From assembly GCA_023460975.1 (NCBI GenBank), contig JAEWOG010000055.1, forward strand, positions 1 to 30,225: a DNA stretch of 30,225 bases, written 5' to 3'. Origin of the DNA: Actinomycetes bacterium (GTDB lineage Bacteria; Actinomycetota; Actinomycetes; Propionibacteriales; Nocardioidaceae). This document shows, piece after piece, positions 6,513-13,357 of the stretch. Made by a program: the position numbers and the translations under genes. Position 1 is the first letter of the stretch. Each line of letters begins with the position of its first letter. The notes beneath the pieces were generated by a model. That model ran no database searches. It saw only the letters and a program-made list of their open reading frames with translations, and was not told where the DNA came from.

Positions 6513-7435
6513 GAGACGTGTGCGTTGGACCCGGCCGCGCCCTGCGGGGTGTCCACCCAGGCGCGCGGTGGGGCCCCCGACGTCTGGTCGACGATCTCGC
6601 CCAGGAGCCACGTGTGGAAGGAGCGCTGGCGGTCCGTACGGGCCATCGACAGCAGCCGCTCAGCGCGGCAGAACGCGTCCGCGAGATCGAACATGTCGAT
6701 CATCGTGGTGAAGATCGGGGCCGCCTCGGGCGCCATCCGCACGTCGACGTCGGTGATGCGTTGCCCAGCCTCCAGAGCGGTGCGCAGTTGGGACTCGAAG
6801 TCGCGCGGGAACTGGCGCTCGTAGTTGGCGAACATGGCCACCAGGTCGGTGGCCAGCGGATAGGACTCGCGGTGGGAGAGGGCGAGCAGCCGCAGCTCGC
6901 GGCGCAGCTCGGAGTACTGCCTCGACAGGCCCGTCATCAGCTCGACGTCGAACCCGCCCAGGTGCACCGGGACCGAGCCCTCGGCGACGGGCTCGTCGAC
7001 TGACGGGGCTGCCTCGTCGATGACTCCCTCGACGAAGTCCTCGCCCTCGCCGTCGCTCGGCTCGAACCACACGACCTTGCCCTCACCCGCACTGGTTGCG
7101 CCCCACGACGTCGCGCACCGGGCAACGATCGACAGCCCACGTCCGAAGGTCGCCAGGAAGTCGTCGGGGTCCGGGGAGGGCTCGGGGGCTTCGGGCAGGT
7201 CGGGTGACCCGTCGTGCACCTCCACACGGGGGTGGGCGGCGGTGCCGCGCACCTTGACCACGATGGGCTCCGCGCCGTGGAGGACGGCGTTGGTCACCAG
7301 CTCGGAGGTGCCGAGCTCGGCGCTGTCGACGAGGTCGTCGCGAGCCAGATCGCGCACGATGCCCGAGACCCACCGGCGCGCAGCAGCGGCGCTGCGAGGC
7401 GACGCCTCGAGCGGCAGCTGAGAACTCAGGGGCAC
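6509..7435 (-). CDS. RsbW-like ATP-binding protein with helical C-terminal domain
   Basis: A 308-residue protein. Residues 1-125 are a GHKL ATPase domain of the anti-sigma/RsbW type: N-box SELVTNAVLHG (45-54), HDGS (74-77) and the glycine loop FGRGLSIV (97-104). Residues 145-290 form a separate helical domain (LMTGLSRQYSELRRELRLLALSHRESYPL..., FDLADAFCRAERLLSMARTDRQRSF) that I do not recognise by name. Start GTG 7435 has GGAGG 8 nt upstream. It leads an operon with two fluoride channel genes through GTGA and ATGA overlaps. A serine/threonine kinase or anti-sigma role is expected from the family; the link to fluoride is unexplained. Confidence 0.8.
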   Translation of the reverse strand: MPLSSQLPLEASPRSAAAARRWVSGIVRDLARDDLVDSAELGTSELVTNAVLHGAEPIVVKVRGTAAHPRVEVHDGSPDLPEAPEPSPDPDDFLATFGRGLSIVARCATSWGATSAGEGKVVWFEPSDGEGEDFVEGVIDEAAPSVDEPVAEGSVPVHLGGFDVELMTGLSRQYSELRRELRLLALSHRESYPLATDLVAMFANYERQFPRDFESQLRTALEAGQRITDVDVRMAPEAAPIFTTMIDMFDLADAFCRAERLLSMARTDRQRSFHTWLLGEIVDQTSGAPPRAWVDTPQGAAGSNAHVS

Positions 7436-7455
7436 TGGAGCATCCTCCGAGAGGG

Positions 7456-7471
7456 ATCAGGGTTCCCTGAT
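7456..7471. promoter_or_regulatory. Palindromic operator candidate
   Basis: ATCAGGG-TT-CCCTGAT is a 16-bp perfect inverted repeat. It touches the minus-strand -10 box TACTAT (7475-7470) and covers the probable transcription start of the RsbW-like/crcB operon. No regulator gene is adjacent. Confidence 0.5.
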
Positions 7472-7475
7472 AGTA
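7470..7475 (-). promoter_or_regulatory. -10 box TACTAT of the RsbW-like/crcB operon
   Basis: TACTAT on the minus strand lies 34 nt before the GTG at 7435. A weak -35 (GTGACC) lies 16 bp upstream of it. Confidence 0.45.
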
Positions 7476-7611
7476 CCCACGGTGTCGCGTTGGTCACTCA
7501 GCACGCCACGGAGGGCTGCGCGGTTAGGTTCGCCTGAGCCGCAGGGTGAACAATGGATGGGTTCGATTTGCTCTGGCCAAGGTGACTGGAGCTGTCCAGG
7601 AGGACGTGAGG

Positions 7612-9087
7612 ATGGCAGAGAGCCAGACCGGAGATCGCCACAAGGTCGTCATCATCGGCTCGGGTTTCGGTGGCCTTTTCAGCGCCAAGTCGCTGCGGCG
7701 CGCCGACGTCGAGGTGACGCTGGTGGCCAGGACGACCCACCACCTGTTCCAGCCCCTGCTCTACCAGGTGGCCACGGGGATCATGTCCGAGGGCGAGATC
7801 GCCCCGCCGACGCGCGAGATCCTCAGCGGACAGGACAACGCGTCCGTGCTCCTCGGTGAGGTCACCGCCGTCGACCTCGAGGCCCGTACCGTCACCTCCC
7901 AGGTCCTCGGGCGCGAGAGCGTCAACTCGTACGACTCCCTCATCGTGGCTGCGGGCGCGACCCAGTCGTACTTCGGCAACGACCACTTCGCCGAGCACGC
8001 CCCGGGCATGAAGAGCATCGACGACGCCCTGGAGCTGCGCGGACGCATCTTCGGCGCGTTCGAGCTCGCGGAGATCGGGGCGAAGCGGGGCGACAACGTC
8101 GACCACCTGCTCACCTTCGTGGTCGTCGGCGCCGGCCCCACCGGAGTCGAGATGGCCGGCCAGATCGCCGAGCTGGCGCACCGCACGCTGCGCCGCGACT
8201 TCCGCTACATCAACACGCGCCGTGCGCGCGTGATCCTGATCGACGCGGCGCCCCAGGTGCTGCCGCCGTTCGGCAAGGTGCTGGGCGACAAGGCGCTGCG
8301 CGAGATGCAGAAGATCGGCGTCGACGTCATGCTCGGCGCGATGGTGACCAACCTCGACGAGCGCGGCCTCGAGGTGAAGTTCAAGGACGGCCGCACCGAG
8401 TGGATCAGCTCGGTCACCAAGATCTGGGCAGCGGGCGTCCAGGCGAGCCCGCTGGGCCGCACGCTGTCGGAGCAGACGGGCGCGCCGCTGGACCGGGCTG
8501 GCCGCATCGCGGTCAACCCCGACCTGACGCTGCCCGGACACCCCGAGGTGTTCGTCGTCGGCGACATGATTTCCCTCGATAACCTGCCCGGCGTGGCGCA
8601 GGTGGCGATGCAGGGTGGCAAGTACGCCGCCAAGGAGATCAGCAACCGCATCGCCGGCAAGCAGCCGCAGGGCCCGTTCAAGTACTTCGACAAGGGCTCC
8701 ATGGCCATCATCAGCCGCTTCCGCGCGGTCGCGATGGTCGGCAAGCTCCGCCTCAGCGGTGTCCTCGCCTGGCTGATGTGGCTCGGCGTCCACCTCGTCT
8801 TCCTGACGGGCTTCAAGAGCCGCATCACGGCGCTGCTGCACTGGGCCGTGTCGTTCCTCGGGCGAGGCCGCTCGGAGCGGACGACCACGATGCAGCAGAT
8901 CTTCGCTCGCAGGGCGCTGCAACGCCTCGAGGGCGGCATGAGCGATCTGGTCTCCGAGCCGGGTGAGTACGACGCGGCTCGGGAGCGTGCCGAGGAGCAG
9001 CGTCGCCTCGAGCTCGAGGCCGCTGCGGCCGAGGAGTCGCGGCTGACCGACTCCGGTGACCGCGGGATCCCGGCCGAGAAGCGCTGA
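7612..9087 (+). CDS. ndh: Type II NADH dehydrogenase (NDH-2)
   Basis: A 491-residue flavoprotein that passes electrons from NADH to menaquinone at the inner face of the membrane without pumping protons. The FAD-binding motif GSGFGG is at 16-21 and the NADH-binding motif GAGPTGVE at 173-180. HHLFQPLLYQVATG (43-56) and EVFVVGDM are typical of NDH-2. A C-terminal hydrophobic segment (about 384-404, VLAWLMWLGVHLVFLTGF) gives membrane attachment. ATG 7612 is preferred over the upstream GTG because AGGAGG lies 8 nt before it. The C-terminal ~50 residues are charged and probably coiled. It stands alone, and the facing gene is a thioesterase. Confidence 0.93.
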   Translation: MAESQTGDRHKVVIIGSGFGGLFSAKSLRRADVEVTLVARTTHHLFQPLLYQVATGIMSEGEIAPPTREILSGQDNASVLLGEVTAVDLEARTVTSQVLGRESVNSYDSLIVAAGATQSYFGNDHFAEHAPGMKSIDDALELRGRIFGAFELAEIGAKRGDNVDHLLTFVVVGAGPTGVEMAGQIAELAHRTLRRDFRYINTRRARVILIDAAPQVLPPFGKVLGDKALREMQKIGVDVMLGAMVTNLDERGLEVKFKDGRTEWISSVTKIWAAGVQASPLGRTLSEQTGAPLDRAGRIAVNPDLTLPGHPEVFVVGDMISLDNLPGVAQVAMQGGKYAAKEISNRIAGKQPQGPFKYFDKGSMAIISRFRAVAMVGKLRLSGVLAWLMWLGVHLVFLTGFKSRITALLHWAVSFLGRGRSERTTTMQQIFARRALQRLEGGMSDLVSEPGEYDAARERAEEQRRLELEAAAAEESRLTDSGDRGIPAEKR

Positions 9088-9089
9088 CC

Positions 9090-9124
9090 CCATCCGTCCC
9101 TGCCCCCATCCGTCCCTGCCCCCA
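9090..9124. repeat. Short tandem repeat after ndh
   Basis: The 17-bp unit CCCCATCCGTCCCTGCC is repeated twice and followed by a third partial copy (CCCCATG). It begins just after the ndh stop codon. Confidence 0.7.
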
Positions 9125-9140
9125 TGTAAAGCGGGGTTAT

Positions 9141-9178
9141 CCCCACTGGTGCTCCGTCACAGGCATGCACCAGTGGGG
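9141..9178. terminator. Bidirectional hairpin between convergent genes
   Basis: CCCCACTGGTGC (9141-9152) pairs perfectly with GCACCAGTGGGG (9167-9178) around a 14-nt loop. It sits between the convergent ndh and thioesterase genes. There is no T-run, as is usual in this GC range. Confidence 0.6.
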
Positions 9179-9239
9179 CTGAGGGCGCGGAAGTCGCGGC
9201 CCGGCGTCTCCGCCGCCGAGTCGGTCTCCGCCGACGTGC

Positions 9240-9893
9240 TCAGTCGAACCGCAAGGCGGCCCGCTCGTCGGGGACCTCGCGCGCCCAGCGGGGGCGAATG
9301 AAGAGGCCCTCGGCCTCGACGGTGACGCCGTCGGGGCCACTGATGTGGCCGACCATCCAGCACTTCCACCCCTCGACGCGCTCGACGCGCGCCTCGGCAG
9401 TGAGCCGGCCGAGCGGGGTGGGCTGGCGGTAGTGGCACGTCAGGTAGGCCGTCATCCCCGAGTGGCCGGCGGCGGCCGCGCCCTCGCCGAGCATCTGGTC
9501 GAGGATCATCGCGGAGACGCCGCCGTGGACCAGCGTGGGCGGGCCCTCGTACGCGGGGCCCAGGTCGAACTCCGACCAGACCCGGTCGTCCTCGTGGTGG
9601 ATCGTGAGCGGCGGCGCGAGCGGGTTGCGCTTGCCGATGACGGTGTTGCCCCAGGCGCGCGAGGTGCCGTCGTCGCTGATGCGGACGCCGTACGAGGCCC
9701 CGCCCAGCTCGGAGTTGAGCAGGTCCCGGGCCTCGCGCAGCTTGGCTGCCGCTGCGGCCGCCACCTCGGGGGAGACCTGCGTACGAATGCTCGACTCGGC
9801 GAGCTCCCGCAGGACCTCCGCAACCGGGCCGTACGTCTCCAGCTCTGCCGCGATCTCCTCGGGTGAGGCATCGTCGAGGATGAATCCAGTCAT
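9240..9893 (-). CDS. PaaI-like hotdog-fold thioesterase
   Basis: A 217-residue protein predicted to hydrolyse acyl-CoA thioesters in the cytoplasm. The hotdog signature is PPTLVHGGVSAMILDQMLGEGA (HGG catalytic loop and central helix). It is followed by the strands MTAYLTCHYRQPTPLG and KCWMVGHISGPDGVTVEAEGLFI. About 90 N-terminal residues precede the fold and include a helical region (EEIAAELETYGPVAEVLREL). The ATG at 9893 follows a TACTCT box by 7 nt, suggesting a leaderless message. Substrate specificity cannot be read from the sequence. Confidence 0.85.
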   Translation of the reverse strand: MTGFILDDASPEEIAAELETYGPVAEVLRELAESSIRTQVSPEVAAAAAAKLREARDLLNSELGGASYGVRISDDGTSRAWGNTVIGKRNPLAPPLTIHHEDDRVWSEFDLGPAYEGPPTLVHGGVSAMILDQMLGEGAAAAGHSGMTAYLTCHYRQPTPLGRLTAEARVERVEGWKCWMVGHISGPDGVTVEAEGLFIRPRWAREVPDERAALRFD

Positions 9894-9900
9894 GCGTTCG

Positions 9901-9906
9901 AGAGTA
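9901..9906 (-). promoter_or_regulatory. -10 box TACTCT of the thioesterase gene
   Basis: TACTCT on the minus strand lies 7 nt before the ATG at 9893, with no Shine-Dalgarno between. Confidence 0.45.
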
Positions 9907-9992
9907 GAACAAGTTCCACCGACCGGGGCCGGCTCGCGCGGTGGCTCTTCTCACGTCTGCGGGCGATCGCTGTGAGGGCGGCGCGGCGGATC

Positions 9993-9998
9993 TAGGGT
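9993..9998 (+). promoter_or_regulatory. -10 box TAGGGT of ppnP
   Basis: TAGGGT ends 6 nt before the GTG at 10005 with no ribosome-binding site between, as expected for a leaderless gene. Confidence 0.45.
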
Positions 9999-10004
9999 GC
10001 GGGG

Positions 10005-10322
10005 GTGAGCACCGAGACCTATGCCAACGTGACCCTCGACCCGCGCGCCAACGTGTACTTCGACGGCGCCTGCGTGAGCCACACGTTCTTCCTCGCCGAC
10101 GGCACCCGCAAGTCGGCGGGCGTGATCCTGCCCGCCTCGCTGGAGTTCGGCACGGAGGCTCCCGAGGTGATGGAGCTGCACTCGGGTTCGTGCCGGGTCA
10201 AGCTCGCCGACGCCGAAGAGTGGGTTACGTACGGGGCGGGGGACTCCTTCGCCGTGCCCGGCGGCTCGTCGTTCGCCATCGAGGTCAGCGAGCCCGTGTC
10301 GTACGTGTGCCACTACGGGTGA
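10005..10322 (+). CDS. ppnP: Pyrimidine/purine nucleoside phosphorylase PpnP
   Basis: A 105-residue cupin-like protein of the former UPF0345/YaiE family. These enzymes cleave purine and pyrimidine nucleosides with phosphate to a base and ribose-1-phosphate. The layout matches E. coli PpnP along its length: N-terminal YANVTLDPRANVYFDG, then KSAGVILPASLEFGTEAPEVMEL, then WVTYGAGDSFAVPGGSSF and the terminal VSYVCHYG. The GTG start at 10005 sits 6 nt after a -10 box. The gene is monocistronic, ending 26 bp before the 3' end of a minus-strand tRNA. Confidence 0.9.
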   Translation: MSTETYANVTLDPRANVYFDGACVSHTFFLADGTRKSAGVILPASLEFGTEAPEVMELHSGSCRVKLADAEEWVTYGAGDSFAVPGGSSFAIEVSEPVSYVCHYG

Positions 10323-10354
10323 TCGGTGGGCCCCAGTGGGTGATCGGTAGGCCC
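10317..10354. repeat. Direct repeat abutting the 3' end of tRNA-Lys
   Basis: GGGTGATCGGTGGGCCC (10317-10333) and GGGTGATCGGTAGGCCC (10338-10354) differ at one base and start 21 bp apart. The second copy runs into the acceptor stem of tRNA-Lys; the first contains the ppnP stop codon. Confidence 0.7.
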
Positions 10355-10420
10355 TGTGGGACTCGAACCCACAACCAACGGATTAAAAGTCCGGAGCTCT
10401 GCCAATTGAGCTAAGGGCCC
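10348..10420 (-). tRNA. tRNA-Lys (TTT)
   Basis: On the minus strand acceptor GGGCCCT pairs with AGGGCCT. The D arm is GCTC...GAGC, the anticodon loop CTTTTAA gives anticodon TTT, and the T arm is GTGGG-TTCGAGT-CCCAC. The outermost anticodon-stem pair is C-U. No CCA is encoded. Confidence 0.92.
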
Positions 10421-10618
10421 AAGGGCCACCGAACTCGAGCCCGGAACGGGGTCTCGCGGCGCACCCTTGCGACCGTGAGCCTAGCGGCCCGCGAGCGGGG
10501 GCGGACGACCGGCCATGACGTTCGACACCCGCTCGGGGCGTTTGTGCACCCCCCGGGGCCGGGTAGGCGAGCGGCGCAGGGTTGATCGTCGATCCTGCTG
10601 CTGTTCGAAAGGCCCTTG

Positions 10619-12562
10619 ATGTCCCTCTCACGCCCTCGGGGCGCCCTGCTCGCCATGTCGCTCGCCGCTGTTCTGGGGACCGGGGCGCTCGCCCCCGCCC
10701 AGGCCGCGGACACCGGCTCGATCTCCGGAACCGTCACGTCGCGGACGACGGGTGCAGCCTCTCCCTTCGCCGACGCGTACGTCAGCCTCGACCGTCAGTA
10801 CGACGACGCCGACAGCTTCGACTACGACGTCGCTTTCGCGTTCACGGATGCCTCTGGCGGCTTCACGCTGCCCTCGCTGCCGGACGGCCACTACCGGCTC
10901 CAGGTCCAGCCCCCGTCGCCGACCAATCCGTCGCTCGGCGACCTCGGGGACGAGTTCTACGACGACTCCTGGAACGACACGGGAGCCACGCTCATCGAGG
11001 TCGCCAACGGCGCCGCGGTGTCGATGCCCTCGCCCATCGAGTTGCGGCCGATCGGACGCATCGCCGGGTGTGTCACGAACGAGCAGGGGCAGCCGGTCCA
11101 GGGCTCGGTCTATGTGACCGATGTCGACGGCCTCGGCGGAGCGAGCGCATCGACGGACGCTGCGGGCTGCTACGACACCCTGCTGAGCACGCGCGCCGCG
11201 AACGTCATCCCCGGCACCTACAAGGTCGACTTCATGGCGAGCGGCCAGGACATCGGCGACCCCGTGTACCGCTGGGAGGAGAAGCCGGCGCCCGTCACTG
11301 CAGGCCAGACCACCACGGTGGACTTCCACCTCGTCGAGCGCCCCACGGTGGTCTTCACCGTGCTGGGAGCGAACGGCGAACCCCAGGCGTACGCGCCCGC
11401 GGGCTTCCGGATGCGTGACGCGGGCGAGGACTGGCGGGCCCCGCAGTACGGTCCCATCACCACGGACGGCCAGGGGCGGCTCCTCATCACCGACAACGCC
11501 GACGAGTTCAAGCTGTGGTTCGGTCCCGAGGACGGGGGCACCGAGGCCCGCGAATACTTCTCCGACGCCTACGCCTTCGCCGACGCCCAGTCGGTGCACT
11601 TCACCGGCGACTTTGCCCGCCACCGCTCCTACACCGTCCAGTTGGGCGCCGCGCCGAGCATCACGCCGGCCACGCCGGTTATCTCGGGCGACGCACAGGT
11701 GGGCCAGACCCTCACCCTGGATGCGGGGGACTGGGCGCCTGCAGGCGTGAGCACGTCGGTGGAGTGGATCATCAACGACGCAGTCGTCGGCACAGGTGAC
11801 GAGTTCACGATCCCCGCTGGCCAGGCCGGCCGGTGGCTCACGGCGCGGGTCACCGGGCGCCTGGCGGGACACCAGGCGGTCGACGTGGTGACCCCGGGTG
11901 TCGAGATCCAGCCGGGCAACCCGCCGGTCGACTACTCCGTCCCGACCATCGAGGGAACGGCGCAGGTCGGCCAGACGCTCACCGCCGTGCCCGGCAACTG
12001 GGGCGACGCGACGCTGGCGTACGAGTGGACTGCGGGTGGTACGTCGCTCGGCACGGCCGACACACTGACGCTGGGCGCCGACCTGGCCGGCCAGTCCGTG
12101 TCCGTACGGGTCACCGGATCGAAGGCGGGGCACACCAGCGTCTCGCGCGCCTCCGCCCCGGTGACGGTGGCCGCTGTCGACCCCGTCGACCCCGTCGACC
12201 CCGTGACCCCCACGCCCACGCCCACGCCGACGGTGCCCACTCCGACTCCCACGCCGACTCCCACGCCGACGGTGCCCGCGCCCCAACTCCTGCAGCTGGA
12301 CTCCGCGCGGCCCAAGGTCATCGGCACCGCCCGCCTCGGCCGCAAGCTGTCGGTGAAGGTGGCTGGGTGGGGTCCCGCGCCCGTGAAGCTGACCTACCAG
12401 TGGCTGCGCAACGGCAAGGTCATCAAGGGGGCCACGGGCAAGAAGTACCGCCTGACCCGCAAGGACCTGCGTCGTCGCATCAGCGTCCGCGTGGTCGGCG
12501 TCAAGGACGGCTACGAGAGCGTCACGCTGGTGAGCCGAGCCACCAAGAAGGTGCGGCGCTGA
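10619..12562 (+). CDS. Secreted protein with Cna-B-like and three Ig-like repeats
   Basis: A 647-residue exported protein. A Sec signal peptide ends at PAQA-AD near residue 31. Residues 33-110 and 140-230 look like carboxypeptidase-regulatory/Cna-B beta domains (GSISGTV...DASGGFTLPSLPDGHYRLQV and GRIAGCVTNEQGQPVQGSV). Three repeats follow near 348-425, 438-513 and 560-640. Each has the form G-A-x-G-x-L...G-W...W...G..., then a VRVTG-K-GH/Y-S end. Between repeats two and three lies a DPVDPV plus PTPTPT linker of about 37 residues. The last repeat is strongly basic and ends in KKVRR. No sortase motif or catalytic residues are visible. GAAAGG lies 6 nt before ATG 10619. The function is probably surface or matrix adhesion. 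Confidence 0.8.
   Translation: MSLSRPRGALLAMSLAAVLGTGALAPAQAADTGSISGTVTSRTTGAASPFADAYVSLDRQYDDADSFDYDVAFAFTDASGGFTLPSLPDGHYRLQVQPPSPTNPSLGDLGDEFYDDSWNDTGATLIEVANGAAVSMPSPIELRPIGRIAGCVTNEQGQPVQGSVYVTDVDGLGGASASTDAAGCYDTLLSTRAANVIPGTYKVDFMASGQDIGDPVYRWEEKPAPVTAGQTTTVDFHLVERPTVVFTVLGANGEPQAYAPAGFRMRDAGEDWRAPQYGPITTDGQGRLLITDNADEFKLWFGPEDGGTEAREYFSDAYAFADAQSVHFTGDFARHRSYTVQLGAAPSITPATPVISGDAQVGQTLTLDAGDWAPAGVSTSVEWIINDAVVGTGDEFTIPAGQAGRWLTARVTGRLAGHQAVDVVTPGVEIQPGNPPVDYSVPTIEGTAQVGQTLTAVPGNWGDATLAYEWTAGGTSLGTADTLTLGADLAGQSVSVRVTGSKAGHTSVSRASAPVTVAAVDPVDPVDPVTPTPTPTPTVPTPTPTPTPTPTVPAPQLLQLDSARPKVIGTARLGRKLSVKVAGWGPAPVKLTYQWLRNGKVIKGATGKKYRLTRKDLRRRISVRVVGVKDGYESVTLVSRATKKVRR
12178..12282 (+). repeat. 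In-frame microsatellite coding the Asp-Pro-Val / Pro-Thr linker
   Basis: Three GACCCCGTC-type units are followed by alternating CCCACG and CCGACT hexamers encoding DPVDPVDPV then (PT)n with two VP interruptions. The unit length is a multiple of three, so slippage would change linker length without breaking the frame. Confidence 0.75.
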
Positions 12563-13237
12563 TCAGTCGATCCGGGCGTCGCTGAGGATCTCCTCCAGCG
12601 CCACCGGTTCCGGGAGGTCGCGGGCGACAACGCCCGCGGCCTCCTGTGCGTTCAAGCCCAACAGCATGAGGGTCCGCCGCGCCATCGCGTCGGTGTCGGC
12701 GACGTGGTCGCGTCCCGGGTCGGCGTTGATGAGCCGTACGAGCCCCAGCAGCGCGCCGCCCACGGCCATGAGCAGCACCTCGGGGTCGTCGGGCACGAAC
12801 CGCCCCGCCTCGACGCCGCGCGCCATGTCCTCGATCGCATGCACGCGCAGGCCGCGCTCGACGAGCAGCACTTCGGTGCCTTGGGCGAGCAGCGGCGCGA
12901 GCATGCCCGGGGTCTGCGAGGCGAGCCTGCCGGTGAGGCGGAAGCTGGCGCTGAAGATCTCCGCCGGATCGTCCAGGCGTGCGGTGGCGCTGCGCAACCA
13001 CGTCGAGTACGTGTCCAGCACCTCCATCACGGCGGCCGAGAACAGGTCCTCGCGAGTCGCGAAGTGGTTGTAGAAGGTGCCGAATCCCACGCCTGCCCGC
13101 TTGGTGATCTCCTCGATCGAGGCGTTCGTGCGGCGCTCGGCCAGCAGCTCGCACGCGGCTGTCAGCAGGGCAGAGCGCGTACGGGCGCGGCGTCGGGCCT
13201 GGCCGTTGGGTGCGGGTGAGTCGGGTGAGGCGGGCAC
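12563..13237 (-). CDS. TetR family regulator of the meta-cleavage operon
   Basis: A 224-residue protein. HTH: RSALLTAACELLAERRTNASIEEITKRAGVGFGTFYNHFATREDLF (about residues 21-66). The C-terminal domain (LLAQGTEVLLVERGLRVHAIEDM...) is of the kind that binds CoA thioesters or aromatic ligands in related regulators, but the ligand is unknown. Start GTG 13237 has GGAAGGG about 7 nt upstream. The gene diverges from the hydrolase at 13358. The two perfect palindromes between them are its likely operators. Its stop codon directly abuts the stop of the convergent secreted-protein gene (TGATCA). Confidence 0.9.
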   Translation of the reverse strand: MPASPDSPAPNGQARRRARTRSALLTAACELLAERRTNASIEEITKRAGVGFGTFYNHFATREDLFSAAVMEVLDTYSTWLRSATARLDDPAEIFSASFRLTGRLASQTPGMLAPLLAQGTEVLLVERGLRVHAIEDMARGVEAGRFVPDDPEVLLMAVGGALLGLVRLINADPGRDHVADTDAMARRTLMLLGLNAQEAAGVVARDLPEPVALEEILSDARID

Positions 13238-13278
13238 GGGTCAACCCTTCCAGACGGCGGGGTGATTGCGGCAATAAG

Positions 13279-13292
13279 TGATGAGGTCATCA
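13279..13292. promoter_or_regulatory. TetR operator, copy 1 (TGATGA-GG-TCATCA)
   Basis: A 14-bp perfect palindrome, centre 13285.5, located on the regulator side of the divergent control region. Confidence 0.75.
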
Positions 13293-13299
13293 GTTCCCC

Positions 13300-13328
13300 T
13301 TGACGTGGGCGACAACAAATCTGATGAT
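13300..13328 (+). promoter_or_regulatory. Promoter of the meta-cleavage operon (TTGACG / GATGAT)
   Basis: TTGACG (13300-13305) and GATGAT (13323-13328) are 17 bp apart. The -10 hexamer lies wholly inside operator copy 2, so binding there would block RNA polymerase. Confidence 0.55.
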
Positions 13329-13335
13329 TTCATCA
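13322..13335. promoter_or_regulatory. TetR operator, copy 2 (TGATGA-TT-TCATCA)
   Basis: A second perfect palindrome with identical arms, centre 13328.5, 43 bp from copy 1. It overlaps the -10 box of the catabolic operon. Confidence 0.75.
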
Positions 13336-13357
13336 CTTTATAGCCCGAGGAGCTTTC

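Noticed and set aside
7436..7611. Fluoride riboswitch upstream of the RsbW-like/crcB operon
   Set aside because: The only leader is about 35 nt between the -10 box and GTG 7435, too short for the known aptamer. The region on the other side belongs to ndh.
12178..12282. CRISPR-like or non-coding repeat array
   Set aside because: The hexamer repeats are in frame and encode a Pro-Thr linker; there are no spacers.
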